Source: Verrucomicrobiia bacterium (GTDB lineage: Bacteria > Verrucomicrobiota > Verrucomicrobiia > Verrucomicrobiales > DEV007). Taken from it: a stretch of DNA of 64,000 nt. Each line of letters starts with the position of its first letter. The stretch's first letter is position 1. The stretch spans positions 62,001 to 126,000 of the forward strand of contig JAUIAH010000004.1 of assembly GCA_030425385.1 (NCBI GenBank), written 5' to 3'. Shown here in pieces: positions 25,855 through 34,897 of this stretch. The translations under genes were made by a program, and so were the position numbers. The notes under the pieces were generated by a model. It was not told where the DNA came from. It saw nothing but the letters and a program-made list of their open reading frames with translations, and did no database searches.

Positions 25855-26273
25855 GAAATCGATGACTTTGTATGAGGCTCGATAATCGTGCCGTCCGAAC
25901 GCACGTTCTCCGGCGCTTCGTAGTACGCCGGTAGAAGTCCCCATCGCGGTTACCGTCCCGCAGATTCTTCAATACCCAGTAGAGCCGCTTCACTTCATCG
26001 CGCCGACCCTTGTGGTAGCCGGTCGTGTAGACTTTGGCTTCCTTCGTCTGCTGGACGTGATCCAGCACTGCCCCCCGTGACCACACCCGCTGCCGCACCG
26101 AGGAGAGCCCCTTCCGGTTCACCATCGGTGAACTCATGACCAATCAACGCTCCCGTGCTGGCAGTGAGCGCATTGGTCGCCGCACGCGGGACGCTACTAC
26201 AGCTTGTAGAGGCAAGGCACGTTGCCGCAATCAACACGGGCACCCCGACGGCTTTCCCGGCGAATGCTTTCAT
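25855..26273 (-). pseudogene. Decayed copy of the operon B glycine-zipper lipoprotein gene
   Basis: The first 67 codons are almost identical to the gene at 23428-23874 (MKAF, LASTSC, EFTDGEPEGALLGAAAGVVTG). An extra base in a run of C near 26071-26076 shifts the frame, after which the same protein continues (DHVQQTKEAKV, KRLYWVLKNLRDG) and shifts again near 25930. The promoter-like element upstream is intact. It is a direct repeat of the 5' end of operon B, with about 2.4 kb of other genes between the copies. Confidence 0.88.
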
Positions 26274-26279
26274 CGCCAG

Positions 26280-26310
26280 GGTAATTCGTCATTTTGTCGC
26301 CAACATCACA
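26280..26310 (-). promoter_or_regulatory. Shared 31-nt transfer element, copy 3 (before the pseudogene)
   Basis: TGTGATG-N14-ACGAATTACC, 6 nt before the pseudogene ATG; the duplicated segment carries the element with it. It may still fire and transcribe into the accessory block. Confidence 0.78.
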
Positions 26311-26395
26311 GTTTTTCTGGCGTGCGTTTAGCACTGTCAGCTCGTCGTGAGAGTCATGCAGAGGACGATTTTGCTTGGGTTTTCGCACTTGATTT

Positions 26396-26423
26396 GTTGA
26401 AAAAACAATACAATATTTTCAAC
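26396..26423. promoter_or_regulatory. Inverted repeat over the abiE promoter
   Basis: GTTGAAAA, 12 nt, TTTTCAAC, perfect 8-bp arms with a TACAAT -10-like box (26409-26414) inside. It ends 30 nt before the AbiEi ATG at 26454 (and just before a GTG at 26424). AbiEi antitoxins repress their own promoters by binding inverted repeats, so this is a good operator candidate. Confidence 0.6.
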
Positions 26424-26453
26424 GTGAGTGTAGCCCGTTCCAATCCTTCTCAG

Positions 26454-27053
26454 ATGACGAAGATCCTCAAGAGGATCGCGTCTAAGGGCCCGGATTGGGC
26501 CTTCACACCACACGATTTTGCGGACTTCGGCGACCCTCGCTCGATCGGAATGGCCCTTACCCGTCTGGTTCGCGACGGAAAAATCCGCCGTATCGGCAGG
26601 GGCCTCTACGACAAGCCGCATGCCCACCCCGTTCTCGGCCAAGTTGGAGCCGGAACCGACGCCATCGTGGATGCCATCGCTCGCAAGAAGAGCCTCCGCG
26701 TGCTTCCCTCCAGCGCCGTGGCGGCGAACCAGCTAGGACTGACAACTCAGGTGCCTGCAAAGCTGGTATATCATACTGACGGAGCACCGAGTGAAATTCA
26801 TCTTGGCAAACTCCAGATTGTCTTTCGCCGCAATACGGGACGAATGCTAGGGCTGGCGGGGCGGCCCAGCGGTTTGGTAGCGCAGGCTTTGCGGGAGTTC
26901 GGTAAGGACGGCGTCACCGAGACGCATCTCTCCCGACTTCGCGACCGGCTTTCGGATACGCAGAAGAGGCAATTGCTCAAGGACATTGATCGTGTCCCCG
27001 CCTGGATGCGCCCGCATTTCAAAGAGATCGCTGCCCCTGTCGTTCCAACCTGA
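26454..27053 (+). CDS. abiEi: AbiEi-type antitoxin (type IV toxin-antitoxin)
   Basis: A 199-residue protein with an N-terminal winged-helix (MTKILKRIASKGPDWAFTPHDF, SIGMALTRLVRDGKIRRIGRGLYDKP) and a C-terminal domain (LPSSAVAANQLGLTTQVPAKLVYHTDG), the layout of AbiEi/DUF6088 antitoxins. A GTG at 26424 would add ten residues. The toxin starts 4 nt after its stop. It is expected to neutralise AbiEii and autoregulate. Confidence 0.85.
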   Translation: MTKILKRIASKGPDWAFTPHDFADFGDPRSIGMALTRLVRDGKIRRIGRGLYDKPHAHPVLGQVGAGTDAIVDAIARKKSLRVLPSSAVAANQLGLTTQVPAKLVYHTDGAPSEIHLGKLQIVFRRNTGRMLGLAGRPSGLVAQALREFGKDGVTETHLSRLRDRLSDTQKRQLLKDIDRVPAWMRPHFKEIAAPVVPT

Positions 27054-27057
27054 TTTT

Positions 27058-28083
27058 ATGCCAAGAGACACGTATCAAACACTCAGCGCGAAACAGCAGT
27101 TGGAACTGCTGGACGAAGTATCCCGTCGCTGCGGCATGGCGCCAGCGATTCTGGAGAAAGACTATTGGGTGTGCCGGACGCTCGATGCCTTGTTCGAGCT
27201 TCAGGAACTCGGGGCGCACCTGGTGTTCAAAGGCGGCACATCACTGTCCAAGGTCTACGGGTTGATTGATCGATTCTCGGAAGATATCGACGTTTCGTTT
27301 CACCGCGCGTTCCTCGGATTCGAGGACGAAGAGCGCGATCCAGAGTCAGCCAAATCGAACAAGGATCAACGCCGACGCCTGGAGGCGCTTCAGGTGGCCT
27401 GCGCTGAACGAATTCGTGAGGGACTGCTGCCCAAACTCCAAACACGGTTCGGGGAAGACTTGGGGGACTCCGACCGATGGTCATTGGAAATTGATTCTGC
27501 CGATTCCCAAACCCTTCTCTTTCACTATCCTCAAGCCGGAACCGCGAGGCCGGATTACATTCGCCCTATGGTTAGGATCGAGATGGGTGCCCGGTCGGAT
27601 CATTGGCCGAAAGAACAGCACGAAATCCGATCCTATATCGGCGATGAACTCGATCAGTCGATCGGCGTGGCCGTGGTTCAGGCGCTGGCGGCAGAGCGAA
27701 CTTTCTGGGAGAAAGCGACGCTGCTGCATGCGGAGTGTCACCGAGATCCGGAAAGTTCGATGCCAACCCGTTACGCTCGCCACTACCATGATCTCGCTCG
27801 AATGGCTGTGGCACCGGTCGTTGAAAGCGCTTTGGCAGATACGGATCTGCGTAAGCGCGTGGTCACCCACAAGACGATCTATTTCCGATCAGGATGGGCA
27901 CGTTACGAATTGGCCCATCCTGGCACCTTTCGACTCGTGCCAGACGATAATCGACAGGCGGAACTAAAGCGTGACCATGAGGCAATGAAGGAGATGTTCT
28001 TCACAGAACCCCCAGCGCTGGACGAGGTGCTCGAAGTGCTTCGGGATCTTGAGCGCCGGATCAATGCGCTGGAGGGCTCCTGA
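27058..28083 (+). CDS. abiEii: AbiEii/AbiGii nucleotidyltransferase toxin
   Basis: A 341-residue protein with EKDYWVCRTLDAL, the nucleotidyltransferase motif FKGGTSLSKVYGLIDRFSEDIDVS, and a late HDLARM-like helical region. AbiEii toxins transfer nucleotides onto RNA targets and cause phage-triggered arrest. The GGTS and D-x-D residues are intact, so it looks functional. Paired with AbiEi as one operon. The ATG at 27058 is used; the longer frame overlaps the antitoxin. Confidence 0.88.
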   Translation: MPRDTYQTLSAKQQLELLDEVSRRCGMAPAILEKDYWVCRTLDALFELQELGAHLVFKGGTSLSKVYGLIDRFSEDIDVSFHRAFLGFEDEERDPESAKSNKDQRRRLEALQVACAERIREGLLPKLQTRFGEDLGDSDRWSLEIDSADSQTLLFHYPQAGTARPDYIRPMVRIEMGARSDHWPKEQHEIRSYIGDELDQSIGVAVVQALAAERTFWEKATLLHAECHRDPESSMPTRYARHYHDLARMAVAPVVESALADTDLRKRVVTHKTIYFRSGWARYELAHPGTFRLVPDDNRQAELKRDHEAMKEMFFTEPPALDEVLEVLRDLERRINALEGS

Positions 28084-28164
28084 CGCTAATGTTATACTGC
28101 TGCCGATAGACGCATTCATCGCCAGCACCGTAGACCGCGCGGCTTGTTGGCGAAAGCGCTGACC

Positions 28165-28194
28165 TTGAACTCCGGTGTCGATTTCAAGTATACT
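28165..28194 (+). promoter_or_regulatory. Sigma-70-like promoter
   Basis: TTGAAC, 18 nt, TATACT, 26 nt before the ATG of the gene at 28221. Good match at both boxes, spacing one longer than optimal. Confidence 0.5.
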
Positions 28195-28220
28195 CCCTTG
28201 GCATCTAAATTCAAACCATC

Positions 28221-28838
28221 ATGATTCTCTCAAAGTCGAAGCCACACTCGTTGCTGCTGCTGTTCATCTACACGTTTTGTGCCTATTGTTATGGCCAAGA
28301 CACTGTCGTTCCTGTTCCGGGCTCCAAGGCTCCTAAGTCTGGACTCCAGCTAGGGACGCGGTCGATCTTTCGGCAAGTCGGTGAAGCTCCGGCTGTCATC
28401 ATCGGAAAGAGGGCAATGCTTCTGGATCAGTCCGGAGTGCCAACGGGAAAGGGGGTCGTCTCGGATGCGTTCGGCGACACTGGCAAAGAGCGAATTGTTT
28501 GGAACGAAAGTGAAACCGCTATGGCGGTTGAATTCGTCGGACGAATCGGCGGTTCGGTGCATTTCATCGGAGTCCAGGAAGGTCGACTATACGAATTCCC
28601 AGCAGTCGCTTGGAAACAACTCGTCGATCCGAAACTGCCGTCACATGAGATCACCCGCGTTTACCCAAAGTTCATTCAATGGACATCTGCCGACACATGT
28701 GTGATCACGTTGCAGGGGACTGCCGTCACCGGCGATGCGAAACGTGAAGGCGAGGTAGTGGACTATGGCTACACGTTTGAGTTGCGCCTTGCCTCCGATA
28801 GGGTCGAAATCAACCAAGTTGCGTCGAATGATGAATAG
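28221..28838 (+). CDS. Secreted protein of unknown function
   Basis: A 205-residue protein with a signal peptide (LLLLFIYTFCAYCYG, cleavage near residue 25). The mature part reads as a compact beta-rich domain (GKRAMLLDQSGVPTG, VWNESETAMAVEF, YTFELRL). No family recognised. It has its own promoter-like sequence and lies at the end of the accessory block, convergent with the sigma factor. Confidence 0.6.
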   Translation: MILSKSKPHSLLLLFIYTFCAYCYGQDTVVPVPGSKAPKSGLQLGTRSIFRQVGEAPAVIIGKRAMLLDQSGVPTGKGVVSDAFGDTGKERIVWNESETAMAVEFVGRIGGSVHFIGVQEGRLYEFPAVAWKQLVDPKLPSHEITRVYPKFIQWTSADTCVITLQGTAVTGDAKREGEVVDYGYTFELRLASDRVEINQVASNDE

Positions 28839-28869
28839 TTGTGCGATCTGAGCGCGAAGGTCTGAAGGA

Positions 28870-29607
28870 TCACATCAGCCCCATCAAATACACGATCTCC
28901 GCATCGACCTCGGCGGAGACACCGCCTGGAACGGTTTCGGCGACTTTTTGACGGAAGGTGGTGCCGTAGCGTTGGCGGAGGCGTTGGAGTTGGGTGCTGA
29001 CGTTGCTGACGCTGATTTGGAGTTCGTCGGCGATGGCTTGGTGAGTTTCGGTTTCGCTGTCGCCGCTGAGGAAGGGGCGGAGGGCGAGGAAGAGGGCGTG
29101 TTTGCCGCGGGCGCGGTAGTCGGCTTCGAGTTCGGTGAGGGCGCGCTCGATGAGGGCGCGGGCCCATTGCAGGTCGAACTGGCGGTCGGGTGCGTTGGAA
29201 TCGGTGGGTTGGCGATGAGCGTCAAGTTCATCGAGCGAGGTGTCTTCGATGCCGCCGCCGCGTTTCTGGCGGTTGCGTCTGCGGATCTCGTCGGTGACGA
29301 GGCGTCGAACGGCGACGCAGACAAACGTGCGAAGCTTGCCACTTTCTTTTCGCACTTGCAGAAACAGATTCTTGCCGACGACGAGCCGGTGAAAGAATTC
29401 CTGGGTGAGATCGCGGGCGTCGTGTTCGGGGATGCCGAGGTAGACGATGTAGCGGCAGATGGGCCTCCAGTAAGTCGCGCAGAGAGTGTCAATGGCTTTG
29501 TTAGGCGTTTCGTCGCCTCCGTTGTCTTGGGCGCGTCGGACAGTGCTCCAGTGCGTGGTGGGAAAGAGCGCGGCGTGATCGAAGGATTTCATAGTGGAGC
29601 TGGGCAT
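28870..29607 (-). CDS. ECF-type sigma factor (transfer operon C)
   Basis: Paralogue of the sigma factor at 3365-4084: LFPTTHWSTV, HDARDLTQEFFHRLVVGKN, GKLRTFVCVAVRRLVTDEIRRR and an HTH (QAIADELQISVSNVSTQLQRLRQRY). The start at ATG 29607 (245 residues) is preferred to a TTG at 29640; an ATG at 29592 is also possible. Last gene of operon C, 29 nt after the virB4 stop. No anti-sigma gene nearby; a Ser/Thr kinase is encoded next to the operon's promoter end (33183-34862). Confidence 0.85.
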   Translation of the reverse strand: MPSSTMKSFDHAALFPTTHWSTVRRAQDNGGDETPNKAIDTLCATYWRPICRYIVYLGIPEHDARDLTQEFFHRLVVGKNLFLQVRKESGKLRTFVCVAVRRLVTDEIRRRNRQKRGGGIEDTSLDELDAHRQPTDSNAPDRQFDLQWARALIERALTELEADYRARGKHALFLALRPFLSGDSETETHQAIADELQISVSNVSTQLQRLRQRYGTTFRQKVAETVPGGVSAEVDAEIVYLMGLM

Positions 29608-29636
29608 GGCTAGTTTGTCAGGATGGATGATGGGGT

Positions 29637-32336
29637 TCAAGCTTGCGAAGCGGCGGCTTCGGCAATGCGTTGAGTGAGAGATTGGTCAACAGGGCCGGAT
29701 TGCATTTCTTTGGCCCGGCGTTCGAAGGTGGCTCCGTCGCTGGCGGTGGCGTAGAGCATCTCTTGTGATGCGGCGTTGCGGCCGTTCGCGATGACGGGTT
29801 TGCCATCGGCTTCGCGGTAGTAGGCGAAGCTGGAGAAGTGCTTGGGTTCGGGGAAGTTGGCGATGGCGTGTTGGGTGACGTCCGGCAAGGGGAAGGCCTC
29901 GGAGATGCGGTCGAGATCGAGTCGGTCGCGTTGTTTGAGGAGCATGAGCAGCCGGGAGTTGCCCATGACGCTGGCGCGCACGGGACTATCATAGAAGCGG
30001 CTGAATTGCTGGATGACGGAGAAGACCCAACAGTTGTATTTGCGCATGCGTTCGTAGAACTCGCGGGTGATGCGGTCGCCATCGGGGATGGTGAGGAAGG
30101 CGCTGAGTTCTTCGAGGATGACGCGCTTGCGGACATCGCGGCGACGCGTCATGACTTCGTTGCGCACGTGGTTGGTGATGAGGAAGGCGGCGACCGCACG
30201 GAGGTCTTGCGCCGACTCGGGGATGTATCCGAGTTCGAAATGAGCTATCTTGCCGCGCAGACTCACGGTGTTCGTGCCGTCGAGAAGGGCACCGTAGTTG
30301 CCATAGGCGCACCAGGGTTCCAGCAACTGCGCGAGTTGGCGCATTTCTTCGGCGTGGGCTCCGTGTGTGCCGAGGCTGAGGTGTTCCTGCAGTTGCCGGT
30401 GCGTGGGCATTTGCTCGGCTGACAGTTTGGCGAAGGCGAAGCGGAAGAGGTCTTCGGCGAGGGTCTGGTCGCGCTCGGCCTGGTCGATGTGTTGGGCATC
30501 GATGTTAGCGAGCAATTCAGCACGCGTTTCCGGATCGGTGTCGCGGAGATCAATGTGAGCATCGAAGAGGGTGGCTCCAGGCGGGAGGCGTTGGTCGAGC
30601 CATTGCTTGGTGGCGACGACTTCATGCACGAGCGTCCGGTGCTGATCGGGGTGGCGGCGCTTCCAGTCGTCGTAGGCATCGCGGTAGAGTTGGCGAATGG
30701 CTCCTGACAATTGCGCGGCGCGGAGTCGGTTGCGGTCTTCGTCCTGACAAACGCCTGCCATGAGTTGGCAGAGCGCCGTGGCGTTGGAGATCTGCAAGGG
30801 ACTGAGCGGGAGTCCACCAGTGTCGAGGTAGTTGAAGGTGAGGGTGCCGTTAGGCTGGATGATGATGGGCTTGGTCTCGTCGTCGACGGTTTGGGAGTAA
30901 AGCCCATAGGAGAGGCCTTCTTCGACGATGACGGTGTAGTCGTAGTAGGGTTCGGTTTGGGTGAGGAGATCGATCATGTTGACCGATTTGCCCGCGCCGC
31001 TCATGCCGAACATGACTCCGTGTTGTGGGGCTTCCGCACCGGGACGACCGGCAAAGGTTTTGACCCCGACGAGGTTGCGATTGGCCCCATCGTAGAGGGC
31101 TTCGGCATCGGCGAGGTCGCCCGTCGGGGTGGCGGAAACCGGCAGCAGGTTGGCGAGGTTCATGTCCTCGATGTAGTGCGAGAAGTCGTCATACTTGTCC
31201 CAGCACCAGCCGGGGATGGCGGCGTAGAAGTAGTTGCGATTGCTGGTGGGGAGCGCGGGGTCGTAGTATTTGGCACCACTGAGTTTGGAGATGGCGCTGC
31301 GCAAGGCAGCGAGTTTGGCGCGGAGTCCGGCTTTGTCGGTGTCCCAGCAACGCACGATCAGTTGCGCTTGATAGGGCAGGACTTCGTTCGACATGAGTCG
31401 GGAAATCTTTTGTCCCTTTTTCTGCATGGCCGCGAGCATGCGCAGCTTGGGCGAGTGCTGGATGGTGTGTTGGAGTTTCTCGTAGGCGCCTTCTTCTTTC
31501 TCGATCTCTTTCATGACATCGAGCGCCCGGATGTTCACGGTGATGGCGTAGTCTAACATGTCGAGACCCGTCAGTTGGGTGATCATGCCAGAGAAGGTGG
31601 TCTTGGGCAGGGTCTTGAGGACGAGGATGCCGTGGTAGTAGCCGTCGAGGTAGAAGCCCTGATCGGGTTTGGACAAGGGAGCGGCTTCCCCATTGAAACA
31701 GTTTTCGAGCAGGCTTCTGTCAGGATCGTAGAGGGCCTGATAATCGATGTCGGCGCAGTCGGGCGCGGAGGTGTTGAAGTAGCGATAGAATTCTTCGAAG
31801 TGTTCCTGCTCGCCTAACGCTTGTGCGGAGCCGCCAAGGCTTTGGAAGATCTGGGCGAACAGTTCGCCATACTGGTCGAGTTCGCGTCCGTTGGTGGCGA
31901 GAACGTGGTCATAGATCTGGCGCTTGCCGCCTTCGCGCGGGAGGGCGCCGGCGTCGATCTTGCTGGTGACGTAGAGATGGAGGCGTTCGCGGCGCAGTTG
32001 GCGGTTCTCCATTTGCTTCCAGTAACGGGTGAAGCGTTCGTTGCGCTGGCGTTGGCTCCATTCGTTGGTGGCCAGTTCTTTGGTCTTGGCGTAGTAGGCG
32101 AGGAGTTCGCGTTGGTAATCGGAATCGACCGACCAGTGGAACTGCATGCGCGAGGTGTCCTTGAGCGAGGCGAGGAGGACGCGGAGTTCGTCTTCCAGGT
32201 GGTTGAGCCAGCCGATGTCGGCGTTCTCGACATCCGGTGGATGGATGCGGAAGCCGCGCCCGACGTAGCCGCCTTTCTGCAGGCCGCGGTAGACGACGAG
32301 ATCGTCGACGAGATAGCCGTCGATGGGTTTGCTCAT
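29637..32336 (-). CDS. virB4: VirB4/TraC-type conjugation ATPase
   Basis: An 899-residue cytoplasmic ATPase that powers channel and pilus assembly. Walker A GMSGAGKSVNM lies near residue 446 after an N-terminal domain of about 430 residues. The Walker B region is KRVILEELSAFL, followed by RKYNCWVFSVIQQFSRF, a VirB4/TraC landmark. The start ATG overlaps the virB3 stop (ATGA). Length and domain order are normal for the family. Confidence 0.92.
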   Translation of the reverse strand: MSKPIDGYLVDDLVVYRGLQKGGYVGRGFRIHPPDVENADIGWLNHLEDELRVLLASLKDTSRMQFHWSVDSDYQRELLAYYAKTKELATNEWSQRQRNERFTRYWKQMENRQLRRERLHLYVTSKIDAGALPREGGKRQIYDHVLATNGRELDQYGELFAQIFQSLGGSAQALGEQEHFEEFYRYFNTSAPDCADIDYQALYDPDRSLLENCFNGEAAPLSKPDQGFYLDGYYHGILVLKTLPKTTFSGMITQLTGLDMLDYAITVNIRALDVMKEIEKEEGAYEKLQHTIQHSPKLRMLAAMQKKGQKISRLMSNEVLPYQAQLIVRCWDTDKAGLRAKLAALRSAISKLSGAKYYDPALPTSNRNYFYAAIPGWCWDKYDDFSHYIEDMNLANLLPVSATPTGDLADAEALYDGANRNLVGVKTFAGRPGAEAPQHGVMFGMSGAGKSVNMIDLLTQTEPYYDYTVIVEEGLSYGLYSQTVDDETKPIIIQPNGTLTFNYLDTGGLPLSPLQISNATALCQLMAGVCQDEDRNRLRAAQLSGAIRQLYRDAYDDWKRRHPDQHRTLVHEVVATKQWLDQRLPPGATLFDAHIDLRDTDPETRAELLANIDAQHIDQAERDQTLAEDLFRFAFAKLSAEQMPTHRQLQEHLSLGTHGAHAEEMRQLAQLLEPWCAYGNYGALLDGTNTVSLRGKIAHFELGYIPESAQDLRAVAAFLITNHVRNEVMTRRRDVRKRVILEELSAFLTIPDGDRITREFYERMRKYNCWVFSVIQQFSRFYDSPVRASVMGNSRLLMLLKQRDRLDLDRISEAFPLPDVTQHAIANFPEPKHFSSFAYYREADGKPVIANGRNAASQEMLYATASDGATFERRAKEMQSGPVDQSLTQRIAEAAASQA

Positions 32337-32731
32337 AATGGTTTGTTAGACTGAGATTGGCGAGGACGTGCTGCGGTTGACTTGGGTGGGGCGAAGTAGG
32401 GGCGGTTGCGGAGCCAGCCGAGGTCATCGAGGGCTTGGCGCAGGCGGACGATGCCCCATTCGCCGAACTCGCGGTCGAAGCTCTTGGGCTTGCCGGACTT
32501 GAGCAGGACGACGTAGAGGGTGAAGACGGTGAGCGGAACGAGACTGGCTGCGAGGGATTCGCCGAGGCTCCAGGCGAAGCGCCCATGAGTGACGCGGAAC
32601 ACGAGGAGGGCCAGCCCGCACCCTAACACCATCCAGAGAACGTTGTTCCCTTCGAAGATGAAGATGACAGGCTTGGAATCCCTCCCCGCGTTCGCTTCGT
32701 GGTAACGTCGGCCGTCGCCGGTGCGATTCAT
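32333..32731 (-). CDS. virB3: VirB3-like membrane protein
   Basis: A 132-residue protein with two adjacent hydrophobic segments (NVLWMVLGCGLALLVF; LVPLTVFTLYVVLL) and a basic C terminus. Position between pilin and virB4, with an ATGA overlap to virB4, identifies it as the VirB3/TraL component. Sequence similarity to a named family is not evident by eye. Confidence 0.72.
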   Translation of the reverse strand: MNRTGDGRRYHEANAGRDSKPVIFIFEGNNVLWMVLGCGLALLVFRVTHGRFAWSLGESLAASLVPLTVFTLYVVLLKSGKPKSFDREFGEWGIVRLRQALDDLGWLRNRPYFAPPKSTAARPRQSQSNKPL

Positions 32732-32767
32732 GCGCGAAGTGTGAGAGCGGTTTGGCCGACGGGTGCC

Positions 32768-33046
32768 CTAGAAGTTCTGCAACTGGATGCCGGGATCGAC
32801 GCCGTTGCCTGCCTGGAAGAAGGTGTTGACGATGACTCACGCGAGCCCGCCGACCCCAGAGCCGACGAGTCCGTATTTGAGGTATTCAGTGCGCCCGATC
32901 ATGAACATGATGGCGGCCATGAGCAGGCCTCCGAAGAAGAGGAGGATGCCGATGGCATTGAGCACCCCGGCGACCTGACCGAGGTTTTGGGTGAGTCCGC
33001 CCGCCGCAGCGAGAAGAGTGACGGAGTTTTGGAATAGTGTATTCAT
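32768..33046 (-). CDS. virB2: VirB2-like pilin interrupted by an in-frame TGA
   Basis: The open frame from 33046 runs 69 codons with two hydrophobic segments (AGVLNAIGILLFFGGLLMAA, YGLVGSGVGGLA) and stops at TGA (32837-32839). The same frame then continues for 22 codons, VIVNTFFQAGNGVDPGIQ, to a TAG at 32768-32770. The read-through protein (92 residues) looks like a complete small pilin; a TGG Trp codon at the stop is the obvious ancestor. So the gene is either inactivated, truncated but functional, or a sequence error. First gene of operon C. Confidence 0.65.
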
Positions 33047-33077
33047 TCGCGAATCAGTTGTTGGTTAGGATTCGCGG

Positions 33078-33108
33078 GGTAATTCGTTTTTTCGGCGGCT
33101 ACATCACA
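33078..33108 (-). promoter_or_regulatory. Shared 31-nt transfer element, copy 4 (operon C)
   Basis: TGTGATG-N14-ACGAATTACC, 31 nt before the pilin ATG. Unlike copies 1-3 it lacks the ATG just before ACGAATTACC, which argues that the conserved thing is DNA rather than an upstream peptide. Confidence 0.78.
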
Positions 33109-33182
33109 CTTTTTCTGCGATTGTTCTGCGAAAAGCGAATATGTGAGAGCGGCAAGCGACTATCGACGCGCTCTGGTGAGCC

Positions 33183-34862
33183 TCACAGCGTGTAGAGCCG
33201 GATGCGGTCGACGGCTCCACGGAAGCCGCGAATGCTCAGCCGGGCCGGGTTATCGTTGGCCCAATGCCGCCACTGGGTCAGCTCGCCGTCGAGGTTGGAG
33301 CGATACACGGGGCGGTCATCGATCCATAGCCGTATGCCGTTGTGAATGACGAGCCAGACGTCGTGCCATTCACCGGGGGCGAGATGAGGTTCGATCACGC
33401 CGTGTGGAGCGAGGCGCTCGAATCTGCCAACGCGGATGGTCGGGTTGGGGTGTTCCCAACGCCCGGCGACGAGCCAGTAGCCGATGTCCTGACGGAGTTC
33501 CAGGTGAACAAGGCCGATCTCACGCTCACTCACAGCTGGGTAGGCGTTGGCTTTGAAACGGAAGTGGAGCGCGAGGCCTTTGATAGGATCGTCCCCGGCG
33601 GGCCGAAGGTCGAGTTCGGCCGACTGCTCGGGATCAGTGAACAGGAGTTTACCATCGTGAATCGCCGCGCCGTCGAGCATGCGTATCGCCGTTTGCTTGT
33701 GTGCGGCGTCGCCATCTCTCGTGCCCTCGAAGGGGAAGTCGGCGATCAGCAACCATTCGGTGAGATCGATTTCGGACTCGAAGCTCTTCAGGGGAAGTCC
33801 AGCGATGTCTTCTTGTGAGAGATGCTGGTGATAGGGGATTCGTTCACGGCTGCCGAGGAAGTAAGCTCCGGTGGTGAGTCCGATGACCGCAGTCAGGGCG
33901 ACGAGCTGCGTGCGCTGTTTCACGACTCGACTGGGATCGAGTTGAGCCTTGGCGGCCTGGAACAACTCATTTGCGGAGCCGTAGCGCTGGTCTGCTTGCG
34001 GGTGCAAGGCGCGCTGGACGACGGGCGTGAGCTTTCGCGGAACGCGACGGAAGTTGCGGTCGGCGTCTTGCGCAGGCTTGGGTGGTTCGCCTGTGAGCAT
34101 CTTGTGAAGGATGGCGCCGAGCCCGTAGATGTCGGCACGAGCGTCGATCAGCGCTGGGTTTTCGATTTGCTCAGGAGCCATGTAGAACGGGGAGCCGACG
34201 GCCATGCCTGATTTGGTGACGGTGGCACCGGCCAGCTCGTGATCGGCGATTCCTTTGACCAGGCCGAAGTCGCTGACCTTCGCTCGTCCTGAGCTATCAA
34301 GGAGAATGTTAGAAGGTTTGAGGTCACGGTGAATGACGCCCGCAAGATGGGCACAGGTCACCCCTTTACAGATGTCGGAGAGGATCTGCAGGATACGTGT
34401 TTTTGTGAGGGAGCCTGCCGTGAGTTCGTCTTCAAGCGTTTGCTGCATCCGCTCCATGACGAGGTAGTGCAAGTCATCGACCACGCCCACGTCGTAGACG
34501 GTGACGACATGGGGATGATTGAGTCGGGCCAGGGCGGAAGCTTCACGGGCAAACCGGGCGGCGAATTCCGGGTTGTCCGTTTGTGCGCGCATGGCCTTGA
34601 TCGCCACGGTTCGCGAAAGCTCGCGGTCACGGGCTTCGAAGACGGCTCCGGTGGCGCCCCGCCCGATCACCTTGGTGACATGAAATCGGGGAAGAGCCTG
34701 GGCGACTTCATCCAGGGAGGGTGGTTCGGCGGGTGTCCACTGATTGACAGAGGGAGGAGCGAGCAGGCAACGCTGACAGAGACCGGAGGCATTGGGATTG
34801 GAGACGAGAGTGCCACAAGCGATACAGGAGATTTCTCCGACCGTTCCCGACTGGCTTTCCAT
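33183..34862 (-). CDS. Membrane Ser/Thr protein kinase with zinc ribbon and LamG-like domain
   Basis: A 559-residue protein: N-terminal zinc ribbon (C-x2-C ... C-x2-C within residues 13-35), kinase domain with [35 protein letters not shown] and APEQ, one membrane segment ([18 protein letters not shown]), and a C-terminal domain with [11 protein letters not shown] and [21 protein letters not shown] that resembles a LamG/3-keto-disaccharide-hydrolase-like fold outside the membrane. All catalytic residues are present. The ATG is 4 nt downstream of the shared element, suggesting leaderless co-expression with the transfer operons. A fragment of its 5' end is repeated at 45315-45440. Confidence 0.92.
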   Translation of the reverse strand: MESQSGTVGEISCIACGTLVSNPNASGLCQRCLLAPPSVNQWTPAEPPSLDEVAQALPRFHVTKVIGRGATGAVFEARDRELSRTVAIKAMRAQTDNPEFAARFAREASALARLNHPHVVTVYDVGVVDDLHYLVMERMQQTLEDELTAGSLTKTRILQILSDICKGVTCAHLAGVIHRDLKPSNILLDSSGRAKVSDFGLVKGIADHELAGATVTKSGMAVGSPFYMAPEQIENPALIDARADIYGLGAILHKMLTGEPPKPAQDADRNFRRVPRKLTPVVQRALHPQADQRYGSANELFQAAKAQLDPSRVVKQRTQLVALTAVIGLTTGAYFLGSRERIPYHQHLSQEDIAGLPLKSFESEIDLTEWLLIADFPFEGTRDGDAAHKQTAIRMLDGAAIHDGKLLFTDPEQSAELDLRPAGDDPIKGLALHFRFKANAYPAVSEREIGLVHLELRQDIGYWLVAGRWEHPNPTIRVGRFERLAPHGVIEPHLAPGEWHDVWLVIHNGIRLWIDDRPVYRSNLDGELTQWRHWANDNPARLSIRGFRGAVDRIRLYTL

Positions 34863-34866
34863 GGTC

Positions 34867-34897
34867 AGTAGTTCGCCATTTCGTCTGCAACATCACA
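34867..34897 (-). promoter_or_regulatory. Shared 31-nt transfer element, copy 5 (kinase gene)
   Basis: TGTGATG-N14-GCGAACTACT, the most diverged copy in the right half, but with the exact spacing, 4 nt before the kinase ATG. It places the kinase under the same control as the transfer operons. Confidence 0.7.

Noticed and set aside
30263-32586. Long overlapping frames on both strands across virB4
   Set aside because: Shadow frames of a GC-rich gene; only the VirB4 frame has motifs.
32837-32839. TGA recoded as Trp in this organism
   Set aside because: TGA ends many genes here, including numerous ATGA overlaps, so genome-wide recoding is ruled out.
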